A stretch of 12,955 nucleotides of DNA from Planctomycetota bacterium (GTDB lineage Bacteria > Planctomycetota > UBA11346): assembly GCA_947470885.1 (NCBI GenBank), contig CANIXE010000025.1, forward strand, positions 1 through 12,955, written 5' to 3'. Under the pieces are notes generated by a model. It was given only the letters and a program-made list of their open reading frames with translations, was not told where the DNA came from and made no database searches. The translations under genes were made by a program, and so were the position numbers. Positions within the stretch are counted from its first letter, which is position 1, and each line of letters starts with the position of its first letter. Shown here piece after piece: positions 7,047 to 12,955 of the stretch.

Positions 7047-7065
7047 AAGGTTGGAAATCGCGTCT

Positions 7066-7123
7066 GGAAACAAAAACGCTCGAACACTCGCGGACGGCTG
7101 GCTGTCCATTCGAGCATTCGAGC
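7066..7123 (-). terminator. distal tandem terminator-like hairpin behind the peroxiredoxin gene
   Basis: Outer stem GCTCGAA (7117-7123 read on minus) with TTCGAGC (7084-7078); then a 2x2 internal loop; CTCG/CGAG; and an inner stem GGACAG/CCGTCC with one A.C mismatch around CCAG. The minus strand continues GTTTTTGTTT, a U-rich tract typical of intrinsic terminators. The outer arm is supplied by an 8-bp repeat unit. It is a near-duplicate of the hairpin 73 bp upstream. Confidence 0.6.
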
Positions 7124-7143
7124 ATTCGAGCATTCGAGCATTC
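7107..7143 (-). repeat. 8-bp tandem repeat, four and a half copies, reverse orientation
   Basis: CATTCGAG is repeated four times perfectly (7107-7138) and followed by CATTC. This is the reverse complement of the 2962-3037 unit. The array overlaps the distal hairpin, which uses its first two units as stem arms. Confidence 0.92.
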
Positions 7144-7194
7144 AAACAACACCCGAAGGCTCGCGGACGGTGGCCGTCCATTCGAGCATTCGGG
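7141..7194 (-). terminator. proximal tandem terminator-like hairpin behind the peroxiredoxin gene
   Basis: On the minus strand, 15 nt after the peroxiredoxin stop, three nested stems form: CCCGAA/TTCGGG (7194-7189 with 7157-7152), GCTCG/CGAGC, and GGACGG/CCGTCC around CCA, 17 pairs in all with small internal loops. It is followed by TGTTGTTTG, moderately U-rich. It most likely ends the peroxiredoxin transcript. Confidence 0.65.
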
Positions 7195-7206
7195 CATTCA
7201 GCATTG
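7179..7206 (-). repeat. 8-bp repeat remnant next to the peroxiredoxin stop
   Basis: CATTCGAG, CATTCGGG, CATTCAG and CATTG follow in register with one deletion, a degraded array in the same orientation as 7107-7143. It forms the upstream arms of the proximal hairpin. Confidence 0.7.
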
Positions 7207-7208
7207 TC

Positions 7209-7796
7209 CTAGTTTGCCTTGCCGAAGTATTCCTTCGAACCCTTGGGGTCGGCCTTCATCGTGGCCTTGCCTTCGGACCAGTTGGCCGGGCAGACCTCGC
7301 CGTGCTTGGCGACGAACTGGAAGGCCTTGATGACGCGCAGGGTCTCGTCCACCGAGCGGCCCACGGGCAGGTTGTGGACGGTGGCCGCCTCGACCTTGCC
7401 TTCGGGGTTGATGATGAACAGGCCGCGGAGGGCGATGCCGGCTTCCTCGATGAGGACACCGTAGTCCCGGGCGATGGACTTGTTCAGGTCCGCCACCAGG
7501 GGGTAGGTCAGGCCCTGAATGCCGCCGTCCTTGCGGGGGGTGCTGGTCCAGGCCAGGTGGGTGAAGGCGCTGTCCACAGACACGCCGAGGATCTGGGCGC
7601 CGACGGCGTCGAACTGGGCCTTGGCATCGCTGAAGGCGAGGATCTCGGTGGGGCAGACGAAGGTGAAGTCGAGGGGGTAGAAGAACAGCACGACCCACTT
7701 GCCCTTGTAGTCGGACAGCTGGATCTGCTTGAAGCTGCCATCGGGGAGGACGGCTTCGGCCTTGAAGTTGGGGGCGGTCTTTTGCACGAGGGTCAT
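7209..7796 (-). CDS. typical 2-Cys peroxiredoxin (AhpC/Prx1 class)
   Basis: The 195-residue protein reduces hydrogen peroxide and organic peroxides through a cysteine thiol in the cytosol. The peroxidatic Cys is C48 in FYPLDFTFVCPTE with the active-site Pro and Thr (P41, T45) present; the resolving Cys is C169 in GEVCPANW; the conserved Arg is R124 (ALRGLF). It has a C-terminal YF pair (Y190-F191) and a GGIQG stretch (91-95) near the place of the GGLG motif, both linked in the family to sensitivity to overoxidation. The reductase (AhpF, or thioredoxin) is not encoded here. The ATG at 7796 is set by the ribosome site AAGGA 7 nt upstream and by family length; an upstream in-frame Met would add 31 unrelated residues. 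It lies 146 nt behind ribE, past a strong inverted repeat, so it probably has its own promoter. Confidence 0.97.
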   Translation of the reverse strand: MTLVQKTAPNFKAEAVLPDGSFKQIQLSDYKGKWVVLFFYPLDFTFVCPTEILAFSDAKAQFDAVGAQILGVSVDSAFTHLAWTSTPRKDGGIQGLTYPLVADLNKSIARDYGVLIEEAGIALRGLFIINPEGKVEAATVHNLPVGRSVDETLRVIKAFQFVAKHGEVCPANWSEGKATMKADPKGSKEYFGKAN

Positions 7797-7803
7797 GGGA
7801 GGT

Positions 7804-7808
7804 TCCTT
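7804..7808 (-). promoter_or_regulatory. ribosome binding site that fixes the peroxiredoxin start
   Basis: The minus strand reads AAGGA, 7 nt before the ATG at 7796, favouring this start over the longer frame beginning at 7889. Confidence 0.75.
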
Positions 7809-7871
7809 GGTGGGGCAGCTTTGAGGGGGTTGGAATCGGTCAAGTCGGCTGGTTCGTCCAGTACGTCCACT

Positions 7872-7902
7872 CCCTCCCATGGGCTGCACAGTCCATGGAG
7901 GG
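7872..7902. promoter_or_regulatory. strong inverted repeat between ribE and the peroxiredoxin gene
   Basis: Arms CCCTCCCATGGGCTG (7872-7886) and CAGTCCATGGAGGG (7889-7902) pair over 14 positions with one bulged C and one imperfect pair (G.U on plus, A.C on minus), around a 2-base centre. It lies 40 nt past the ribE stop and 75 nt before the peroxiredoxin ATG. No T-run follows on either strand, so it is either a terminator without U-tract or a protein-binding dyad controlling the peroxiredoxin gene; I cannot decide. Confidence 0.6.
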
Positions 7903-7920
7903 TTTCCAGAATCTGGGAAA
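7903..7920. promoter_or_regulatory. second short dyad adjoining the inverted repeat
   Basis: TTTCCAGA and TCTGGGAAA form a dyad about a single central A, with one extra G in the right arm. The loop is too short for an RNA hairpin, so if real this is more likely an operator for a dimeric regulator. It does not match a PerR-type box. Confidence 0.3.
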
Positions 7921-7942
7921 GCACGCCCGCGGAGCGTTCAAC

Positions 7943-8530
7943 TCAGCGCCGGGACAGCCGTTCCAGCCAGCGGCCCAGCAGGTCCTGCTCCAAGTTCACG
8001 GGCATGCCCGGGCGCAGGGTGCCCAGGGTGGTATGGGCTAGGGTGTGGGGGATGACACTGATGCTGAAGCGGGCGCCCCGGCAGTCCCAGGTGGTGAGGC
8101 TGATGCCGTCGATGGACACCGAGCCTTTTTCCACCACCAACACCGAATCGTCATCCGGGACCACGAAGGTGAACCGTTCCGCTCCGCCTTCCGCCCGGCG
8201 TTCCACCAGACGACCTACTCCGTCCACATGACCGGCCACCATATGCCCACCCAGGCGATCTCCGACCTTCAAGGCCCGTTCTAGATTCACCGCCTTCCCC
8301 GCCCGCCAGCCTCCTAGGGTGGTCTTCCGCCGGGTTTCGGCTCCGGCATCACAGGTGGTCACGGTCCCGTTCAGGGCGGTCACGGTCAGACAGATGCCGT
8401 CATGGGCGATACTGTCCCCCAGGCGGACCCCTTCGGCCAGGGGGCCTATGTCCACCCGGATCAGCGAGTCCCGCTCACTGTGGAGGATCTCGACAACGCT
8501 GCCCAGGTGCTCGATGATGCCAGTGAACAT
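7943..8530 (-). CDS. ribE: riboflavin synthase alpha chain
   Basis: The 195-residue enzyme dismutates two molecules of 6,7-dimethyl-8-ribityllumazine into riboflavin and a pyrimidinedione, the last step of riboflavin synthesis. It has the two lumazine-binding repeats: repeat 1 begins MFTGIIEHLG and contains GDSIAHDGICLTV with the conserved Cys (C47); repeat 2 begins at about 96 with GGHMVAGHVDGVG and carries KGSVSIDGISLTT. The C-terminus PVNLEQDLLGRWLERL is typical of the helix used for trimer assembly. Length is slightly short of the usual 200-215 but no motif is lost. No other rib genes are adjacent and no FMN riboswitch is visible in the 72 bp before it. It is divergent from glnE. The ATG at 8530 is fixed by the universal MFTG start; no ribosome site is apparent. 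Confidence 0.97.
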   Translation of the reverse strand: MFTGIIEHLGSVVEILHSERDSLIRVDIGPLAEGVRLGDSIAHDGICLTVTALNGTVTTCDAGAETRRKTTLGGWRAGKAVNLERALKVGDRLGGHMVAGHVDGVGRLVERRAEGGAERFTFVVPDDDSVLVVEKGSVSIDGISLTTWDCRGARFSISVIPHTLAHTTLGTLRPGMPVNLEQDLLGRWLERLSRR

Positions 8531-8546
8531 GGCGGCACGGTGGGGT

Positions 8547-8584
8547 GGCCGGGGGCGGGGGCAAGCCCGTTGCCCGGCCCGGCC
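8547..8584. promoter_or_regulatory. GC-rich hairpin between the ribE and glnE starts
   Basis: Inner stem GGGCAA (8559-8564) with TTGCCC (8570-8575) and 5-nt loop; outer stem GGCCGGG (8547-8553) with CCCGGCC (8578-8584), joined by a 5x2 internal loop, all pairs Watson-Crick. The element fills most of the 72-bp divergent gap and ends 18 nt before the proposed glnE ATG. It could shape the glnE leader or be a regulator site; extreme GC content also makes chance pairing easier. Confidence 0.4.
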
Positions 8585-8602
8585 CGACTGTCAGCCTCCC
8601 CC

Positions 8603-11434
8603 ATGCCGGCAAGCAAGCTTCTGGGGACGGATCCAACCGCAGCGACGGACTGCGCGACCTGGTGTGAATCGGGGGGCGATCAGACCTGGTTGTTGGCCGA
8701 ACCGCGCCGCCAGGAGCTGTTGGAGATCCTCGGCCGGGGGTCCCGGTACGCCTTCGCCACGGCCTGCCGGGATCCCCAGGGTTTCATGGTGGTCGTGGAC
8801 CAGGGACTCTACGGCCAGGTCCTTGGGCGCCGGGCGATGGTGGCCGAACTGAATGCCCAGCTCCGGTCAGACCAGGAGGAAACGGTATGGCGTCTGGCGT
8901 TGGGCCGTTTCAAGCACCGGCATTTCCTGCGGATCGCCCTGGGGGACCTGAGCGGGGCGATGGGGTTCCAGGCGGTGGTGGCGGAATTGTCGGACACCAC
9001 CGATGTGGTGGTCGGTGCTGCCTGCACCCGGGCGTGGGATCGGGTGGCTCGGCGGTTTCCGGCATTGGGGTCGGCCACCGAGGAGTCCGGCTTCACCGTC
9101 CTGGGTATGGGCAAACTGGGGGCCAGGGAGCTCAACTACTCGTCGGATATCGATTTGATTTTTGCCTATGAATTGCCGGATCTGCCCTCGGACGACGCCC
9201 ACAGTGCCGGGGTGCGGATCGGTGCCGAACTGATCCGCTTATTAGACGAACCGGGTCCGGCGGGTCGGCTGTATCGGGTGGACATGCGCCTGCGCCCGGA
9301 AGGGGACCGGGGAGAATTGGCCCTCAGCCGGCGGGAGACGGTAGATTACTACTATTCCGTCGGTCGGCCCTGGGAACGCCAGGCGATGCTCAAGGCCCGG
9401 CCCATCGCCGGGGGCAAGCGCCTGGGAGCCCGGCTCATCGAGGAGTTGCAGTCCTTCGTGTATCCCGCAGAGCCCGCCTTCGAGGATCTGGAGGAAAGTC
9501 GAAGCATGCGCCGGCGCATCGAGGAACGGGCGGAAGCGGCCAATGTGAAGACCGGGGCCGGGGGCATCAGGGACATCGAGTTCCTGGTCCAGTTCCTCCA
9601 ACTCTGCTATGGCGGTCGGATCTCCGAGCTGCGCCGGCGGGACACTCTGCCCACCTTGGCCATCCTCGCCGACCGGGGGATCCTCCCGGTGCGGGACACC
9701 CGGGCCCTGGCCGGGCATCTGGTCTGGCTGCGCACCGTCGAACACCGTCTGCAGATGTGGGAAGACCGGCAGGAGCACGCGATCCCCCAGGATCTCCGGG
9801 AGCGGGCCTCCCTGGCGGTCCGGTGCGGCTATCCGGGGCCAGGGGGCCTGGCCCAGTTCGAGGCCCAGCACCGCCGGGTCCGGGCCGAGGTCCGGGCGGT
9901 GGTCGCCCGGCATTTCCTGGAGGGCAATCGGGACGCCGATGGCCTGCTGGCCCTGGTGGTTCGGGGCGAGGCGGATCCAGCCCTTGCAGCGAGGATCCTG
10001 GCCCCGGCGGGGGTGGCGGATCCGGTGGCGGCGGCGGCCTGTCTGCGGCGGATGGCGGAGGAGCCATTCTTCCTCTTATCCCGCAGCCGCACCGAACGGG
10101 CCTTGGTGGCGGTGTTGCCGTTGCTCCTGCATCTAGTGGGAGCCTCGCCGGAACCGGACAAGACCATCGCCAACCTGGAACGCATCGTTGGTGCCGTGGG
10201 TGGTCGGGCGACCTTCTTTCAGCTCCTGGGTGAACGTCCTGAGGTGTTGAAGATATTTGTCGATCTGGCCGGGTGGTCCGCGTTTTTGGTGGAACTGATT
10301 CATGAACGCCCTGGCCTGCCGGATGATTTGGTGGATGCATTGAACCAGCGGATCCGCAAACCGATTCATCTCCAGGCTGAGGCCCGGGCCCTGGTCCGGG
10401 GGGTGGCGACGCCGGCCGAGCCCCTGGCCCATCTGGTGGCCCGGGAGCAGGCGGTGGCGGCAGTCCATGACCTGGGGGGCAAACCGACCTCGGCGGTGGC
10501 CGGGGATTTGGGCACCGCCGCCCAAGTGGCCCTGGATGCCCTGTTTAATCGGCTGGCGACTGATCGAGGCCGGGAATGGGGCTTCCCGGTGGACGACAAT
10601 GGCCGGCCAGTCCGGGGGGCGATCCTGGCCTTGGGCAAGCTGGGGGGCAATGAACTGAGCTTCGCCTCGGACATGGATATCACCTTCGTCTGCGATGCCG
10701 GGGGCCGCTGTCCCCGGATGGATCGGGACGGCCAGGAATTCTGGACCCGGGTGGCCATGGACCTGATGCGCCAGGCCCAGGAATCCCGGTTGTTCGAGTT
10801 GGACACCCGGCTGCGTCCTTGGGGCGACCAGGGCGAACTGGTGCCCACCACCGCAGCCCTGGAACGTTATTGGCAGGATCCCAAGGACATCTGGGAGCGG
10901 ATGGCCAATGTCCGGATCTCACCCCTGGCCGGGGACCCCCGGCTGGGGGCCGAGATGTGCGCCCTGGTCCGGGACCGGGCCTTGGGGGCGCCCCTACCTG
11001 GGGATGCGGCCGAACAGGTGCGCCACATGCGCCAACGCCTGGAGCACAGCGTGGTCGGTCGGGATCACCTGAAACGGGGGTGGGGGGGCTATGTGGACCA
11101 CGAATTCATCGCCCAGTTCAAAGCCCTGGGATTGGCTCCAGAGGCCTTGCCCGTTCCCGTATCCACCGCCCAGCTGTTACGTCGGCATGCGGAATTGGGC
11201 CGCATCCCGGATCAGGCTGCCGGTGAACTCATTGCCGGACTTGGGTTCCTCCGCTTCGTCGAATCCAGGATGCGCCTGTGGACCGGCAAGGCCCTCAGCA
11301 GCCTGCCCACGGATACCCTCAACCGCATGACCCTGGCCCGCCGCTGTGGCTTCGAGGACGTGCAAGCCTTGGATCTCCAATTGCATCTGGCCCGGGAACG
11401 GGGTCGACGCTGGTTTGATGCCTTGGTGCGGTGA
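8603..11434 (+). CDS. glnE: bifunctional glutamine synthetase adenylyltransferase/deadenylylase
   Basis: GlnE adds or removes AMP on the regulatory tyrosine of glutamine synthetase, normally under PII and glutamine control. The 943 residues carry two nucleotidyltransferase domains. The N-terminal one, by family the deadenylylase, has GMGKLG (168-173) and SSDIDLIF with D182 and D184, followed by RVDMRLRPEG and a helical region including AGGIRDIEFLVQF. The C-terminal adenylyltransferase has LGKLGG (677-682) and SDMDITF with D690 and D692, then DTRLRPWGDQGELV and YVDHEFIAQF. Both metal-binding DxD pairs are intact, so both activities are expected. The frame stays open back to an ATG at 8402 antisense to ribE; the ATG at 8603 was chosen because it gives the E. 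coli-like length (about 946) and domain spacing, although no ribosome site precedes it. Its stop is 5 nt from the stop of the opposing cysC. No glnA or PII gene is in the window. Confidence 0.96.
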   Translation: MPASKLLGTDPTAATDCATWCESGGDQTWLLAEPRRQELLEILGRGSRYAFATACRDPQGFMVVVDQGLYGQVLGRRAMVAELNAQLRSDQEETVWRLALGRFKHRHFLRIALGDLSGAMGFQAVVAELSDTTDVVVGAACTRAWDRVARRFPALGSATEESGFTVLGMGKLGARELNYSSDIDLIFAYELPDLPSDDAHSAGVRIGAELIRLLDEPGPAGRLYRVDMRLRPEGDRGELALSRRETVDYYYSVGRPWERQAMLKARPIAGGKRLGARLIEELQSFVYPAEPAFEDLEESRSMRRRIEERAEAANVKTGAGGIRDIEFLVQFLQLCYGGRISELRRRDTLPTLAILADRGILPVRDTRALAGHLVWLRTVEHRLQMWEDRQEHAIPQDLRERASLAVRCGYPGPGGLAQFEAQHRRVRAEVRAVVARHFLEGNRDADGLLALVVRGEADPALAARILAPAGVADPVAAAACLRRMAEEPFFLLSRSRTERALVAVLPLLLHLVGASPEPDKTIANLERIVGAVGGRATFFQLLGERPEVLKIFVDLAGWSAFLVELIHERPGLPDDLVDALNQRIRKPIHLQAEARALVRGVATPAEPLAHLVAREQAVAAVHDLGGKPTSAVAGDLGTAAQVALDALFNRLATDRGREWGFPVDDNGRPVRGAILALGKLGGNELSFASDMDITFVCDAGGRCPRMDRDGQEFWTRVAMDLMRQAQESRLFELDTRLRPWGDQGELVPTTAALERYWQDPKDIWERMANVRISPLAGDPRLGAEMCALVRDRALGAPLPGDAAEQVRHMRQRLEHSVVGRDHLKRGWGGYVDHEFIAQFKALGLAPEALPVPVSTAQLLRRHAELGRIPDQAAGELIAGLGFLRFVESRMRLWTGKALSSLPTDTLNRMTLARRCGFEDVQALDLQLHLARERGRRWFDALVR

Positions 11435-11439
11435 ACGAT

Positions 11440-11973
11440 TCAGCCGAGAACCAGGGTCAGAATGCGCTCTACCGCCACATCCACCGCATATTCCTCAGTT
11501 TTTATCCGCAGCTCGGGTTCAGCAGGAGGTTCGTAGGGCGCGCTGACCCCGGTGAAGGCTGTGATCTCCCCCGAGGACACCCGCTGGTAGAGCCGCTTGG
11601 GATCCCGGATCCGGCATACCTCCAGGGGCGTGTCGATGTAAACCTCGATGAAACGGCAGGGGAATGCCGACCGGCGGGCGGTGAGGCGGTCTTCGGCATA
11701 GGGCGAGATCATCGCCACCACGGGGATGATACCTTGACGTGCCAGTAGGACGGCCACCGCTGCTCCCCGCCGGACGTTTTCGTGGCGATCGGCAGCACTG
11801 AACCCGAGGTCCTGGCACAGGTGTTGTCGCAATTCATCCCCATCCACCAGAACGCTGGTCAGGCCCAACAACAGCAACCGCTTCACCAGGGCCGACCCGA
11901 TAGTGGTTTTGCCCGCCCCGCTCAGACCGGTCAGCCACAAGATGGGGCATGACGAGGTCCGTTGTTCAGGCAT
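11440..11973 (-). CDS. cysC: adenylylsulfate (APS) kinase
   Basis: The 177-residue P-loop kinase phosphorylates APS to PAPS, the sulfate donor for sulfotransferases or PAPS reduction. It shows Walker A GLSGAGKTT (16-24), DGDELR (44-49), the APS-binding LGFSAADRHENVRR (56-69), ISPYAEDR with conserved S90, and the family C-terminal block DTPLEVCRIRDPKRLYQR followed by GEITAFTGVSAPYEPP. It is a stand-alone enzyme, not fused to ATP sulfurylase or CysN. The start (ATG 11973) lies inside the end of the glycosyltransferase gene with an 8-nt overlap, so the two are cotranscribed and likely translationally coupled. Since no cysD, cysN or cysH is beside it and its partner is a glycosyltransferase, a role in glycan sulfation is a fair inference. 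Confidence 0.96.
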   Translation of the reverse strand: MPEQRTSSCPILWLTGLSGAGKTTIGSALVKRLLLLGLTSVLVDGDELRQHLCQDLGFSAADRHENVRRGAAVAVLLARQGIIPVVAMISPYAEDRLTARRSAFPCRFIEVYIDTPLEVCRIRDPKRLYQRVSSGEITAFTGVSAPYEPPAEPELRIKTEEYAVDVAVERILTLVLG

Positions 11974-12955
11974 TATTCGGCGTTTCTGGTATCATCTGCA
12001 GGAATGGCGAGGTGGTTGATTCCAGCCGATGGGCCAACTGGTGGTACATGCTTGCCAGACGCAGGGCCATCAACTCGCTGGAATGTTCCCGGGTTACCAC
12101 CTCCAAGGCATTCGCCCGGAGGATATTCACCGTGACCGGATCGGCGATCAGGTCGCGAATAATCCGCGCCGCCGCCCGGCCGTTGCCGACCTGGTAGAGA
12201 AAGCCCCGTTCAGAATTGATCAGGTCCCGGTTGCCGACGACGTTGCTGGCCACCACCACCAGACCGGCATGCCAAGCTTCCAGGATGGCTAGGGGCATGC
12301 CCTCCCAGCGACTGGTTGACAGATACACGTGCCCGCCTTGCAGGGCGATGGCCGGATCATCAATCGCAGTGTGGAACGTCATGCTTCCGACAAGGTTGAG
12401 GGCTTCCACACTGGCCAGCAGGGTGGGATGGTTCAGGCCCTCTCCGTAGGCATCCAGGTGGAAATCGATCCCCATCAACCGGAGGCAGCGGGCGACATCA
12501 ATGAGGACTTCGGGAAACTTCTGCTGATTCCGTCGGGTAAAGGACACGATCCTCAAGGGACCTTGGGGTGGCCACGAGGACCACGGGGGAATTTGGGACG
12601 GTTCAATGCCATTCACCACCACAGCCAGGCGATTCCGGTAATGGCTCCATCGTTGGCGAACCAGGGCGGCTTCGCCTTCGGATACGGCCACGCCCTGATC
12701 GGTGCAGAGGGCCATGATGTGCTCCACCAGGTGGTAGAGTCGGTGTTTCAGACCTGGAGTGACCGGCACACCGTGGAAACTGTGGACGATGGGAATCCCC
12801 GTCATCAGGGCCACAGTCCGACCGTAAACCCCCGCCCCCATGCCATGGGAATGAATGACGTCGATGTGGTGTTGGCGAATGAATTGGATCAGGCGCACCA
12901 TGGCCGAGACGCTGATCCGGCGATGGGGGATGGCCACCCGTTTTTCATCCCCCAC
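11966..12955 (-). CDS. GT-B glycosyltransferase, family 4-like (5' end outside window)
   Basis: The visible 329 residues are the greater part of a retaining GT-B glycosyltransferase of the GT4 kind, which transfers a sugar from a nucleotide-sugar donor, typically in capsule, exopolysaccharide or lipopolysaccharide synthesis on the cytosolic side. The N-terminal Rossmann half is cut: it enters at HHIDVIHSHGMGAGVYGR, then IVHSFHGVP and VAVSEGE. The donor-binding half has SFTRRNQQKFPEVL and the EX7E motif EGMPLAILE (E218 and E226 of the visible part), followed by VVVASNVVGNRDLI. The sugar specificity cannot be read. The stop codon overlaps the cysC start by 8 nt. The first in-window codon is GTG at the edge, but the missing N-terminal donor/acceptor lobe shows that the true start is further out. 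Confidence 0.93.
   Translation of the reverse strand: MGDEKRVAIPHRRISVSAMVRLIQFIRQHHIDVIHSHGMGAGVYGRTVALMTGIPIVHSFHGVPVTPGLKHRLYHLVEHIMALCTDQGVAVSEGEAALVRQRWSHYRNRLAVVVNGIEPSQIPPWSSWPPQGPLRIVSFTRRNQQKFPEVLIDVARCLRLMGIDFHLDAYGEGLNHPTLLASVEALNLVGSMTFHTAIDDPAIALQGGHVYLSTSRWEGMPLAILEAWHAGLVVVASNVVGNRDLINSERGFLYQVGNGRAAARIIRDLIADPVTVNILRANALEVVTREHSSELMALRLASMYHQLAHRLESTTSPFLQMIPETPNNA

Larger units (their letters stand above)
6900..7208. other. intergenic region with second 8-bp-repeat cluster
   Basis: This 309-bp gap between the peroxiredoxin stop and the coiled-coil gene start (both minus) has two tandem hairpins in its prx-proximal half and decayed forward copies of the 8-bp unit at 7002-7046. 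The promoter of the coiled-coil operon should lie between the hairpins and 6900, but I see no convincing -35/-10 pair. Long frames across it are driven by the repeat and by the shadow of the peroxiredoxin gene; no gene is called here. Confidence 0.7.

Noticed and set aside
7107..7143. Integration or attachment site, or IS remnant
   Set aside because: No transposase fragment, terminal inverted repeat with target duplication, integrase or tRNA end is nearby; the repeat fits slippage or a foldback element better.
6729..8231. 500-residue plus-strand frame from the coiled-coil gene through the repeats to ribE
   Set aside because: It runs antisense across three genes and the repeat cluster; the peptide is Gly/Val/Leu-rich filler with repeat-derived pieces and no domain.
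8531..8602. FMN riboswitch ahead of ribE
   Set aside because: The gap is only 72 bp and lacks the conserved multi-stem FMN-binding core; the hairpin present is a simple nested stem.

Overview
The window is a GC-rich bacterial chromosomal segment with ten genes: seven complete and recognisable by family, one complete gene of unknown function with only fold-level hints, and two cut by the window edges. The housekeeping content (DNA polymerase I, riboflavin synthase, GlnE, APS kinase, 2-Cys peroxiredoxin) is chromosomal; no transposase, integrase, phage gene, tRNA, rRNA or CRISPR array is visible. The phylum cannot be fixed from the sequence. An intact 3'-5' exonuclease site in PolA and a GlnE of normal length fit many Gram-negative-type lineages; a planctomycete or verrucomicrobial-type organism is only a guess.

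Layout. Positions 1-2832 (minus): the start of an unidentified gene (1-72) lies behind polA (127-2832). Positions 2833-3132: a 300-bp divergent intergenic region with a 9.5-copy 8-bp tandem repeat, an inverted partner of it, and a hairpin in the presumed polA leader. Positions 3133-3603 (plus): a small protein that looks like an Sm-like barrel joined to a helix-turn-helix or SANT-like segment. Positions 3607-6899 (minus): a likely three-gene operon, read in the order large coiled-coil protein, short membrane-anchored chemoreceptor-like protein, then single-domain bacteriohemerythrin. The last two are 12 nt apart and look translationally coupled.

Positions 6900-7208: a second 8-bp-repeat region, in which the repeat units form the arms of two tandem terminator-like hairpins behind the peroxiredoxin gene (7209-7796). 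A strong inverted repeat separates peroxiredoxin from riboflavin synthase (7943-8530). A GC hairpin lies in the 72 bp between riboflavin synthase and the divergent glnE (8603-11434). Converging on glnE is an overlapping pair, a glycosyltransferase (cut by the right edge) followed by cysC.

Possible joint functions: the hemerythrin and the chemoreceptor-like protein could form a split oxygen or redox sensor; peroxiredoxin nearby adds a peroxide-defence theme, though as a separate transcription unit. Glycosyltransferase plus APS kinase suggests glycan synthesis with PAPS supply. The most unusual features are the 8-bp repeat family, present in both of the long intergenic regions, its use in hairpins whose outer stem covaries between two copies, and the poorly characterised coiled-coil/chemoreceptor/hemerythrin operon.
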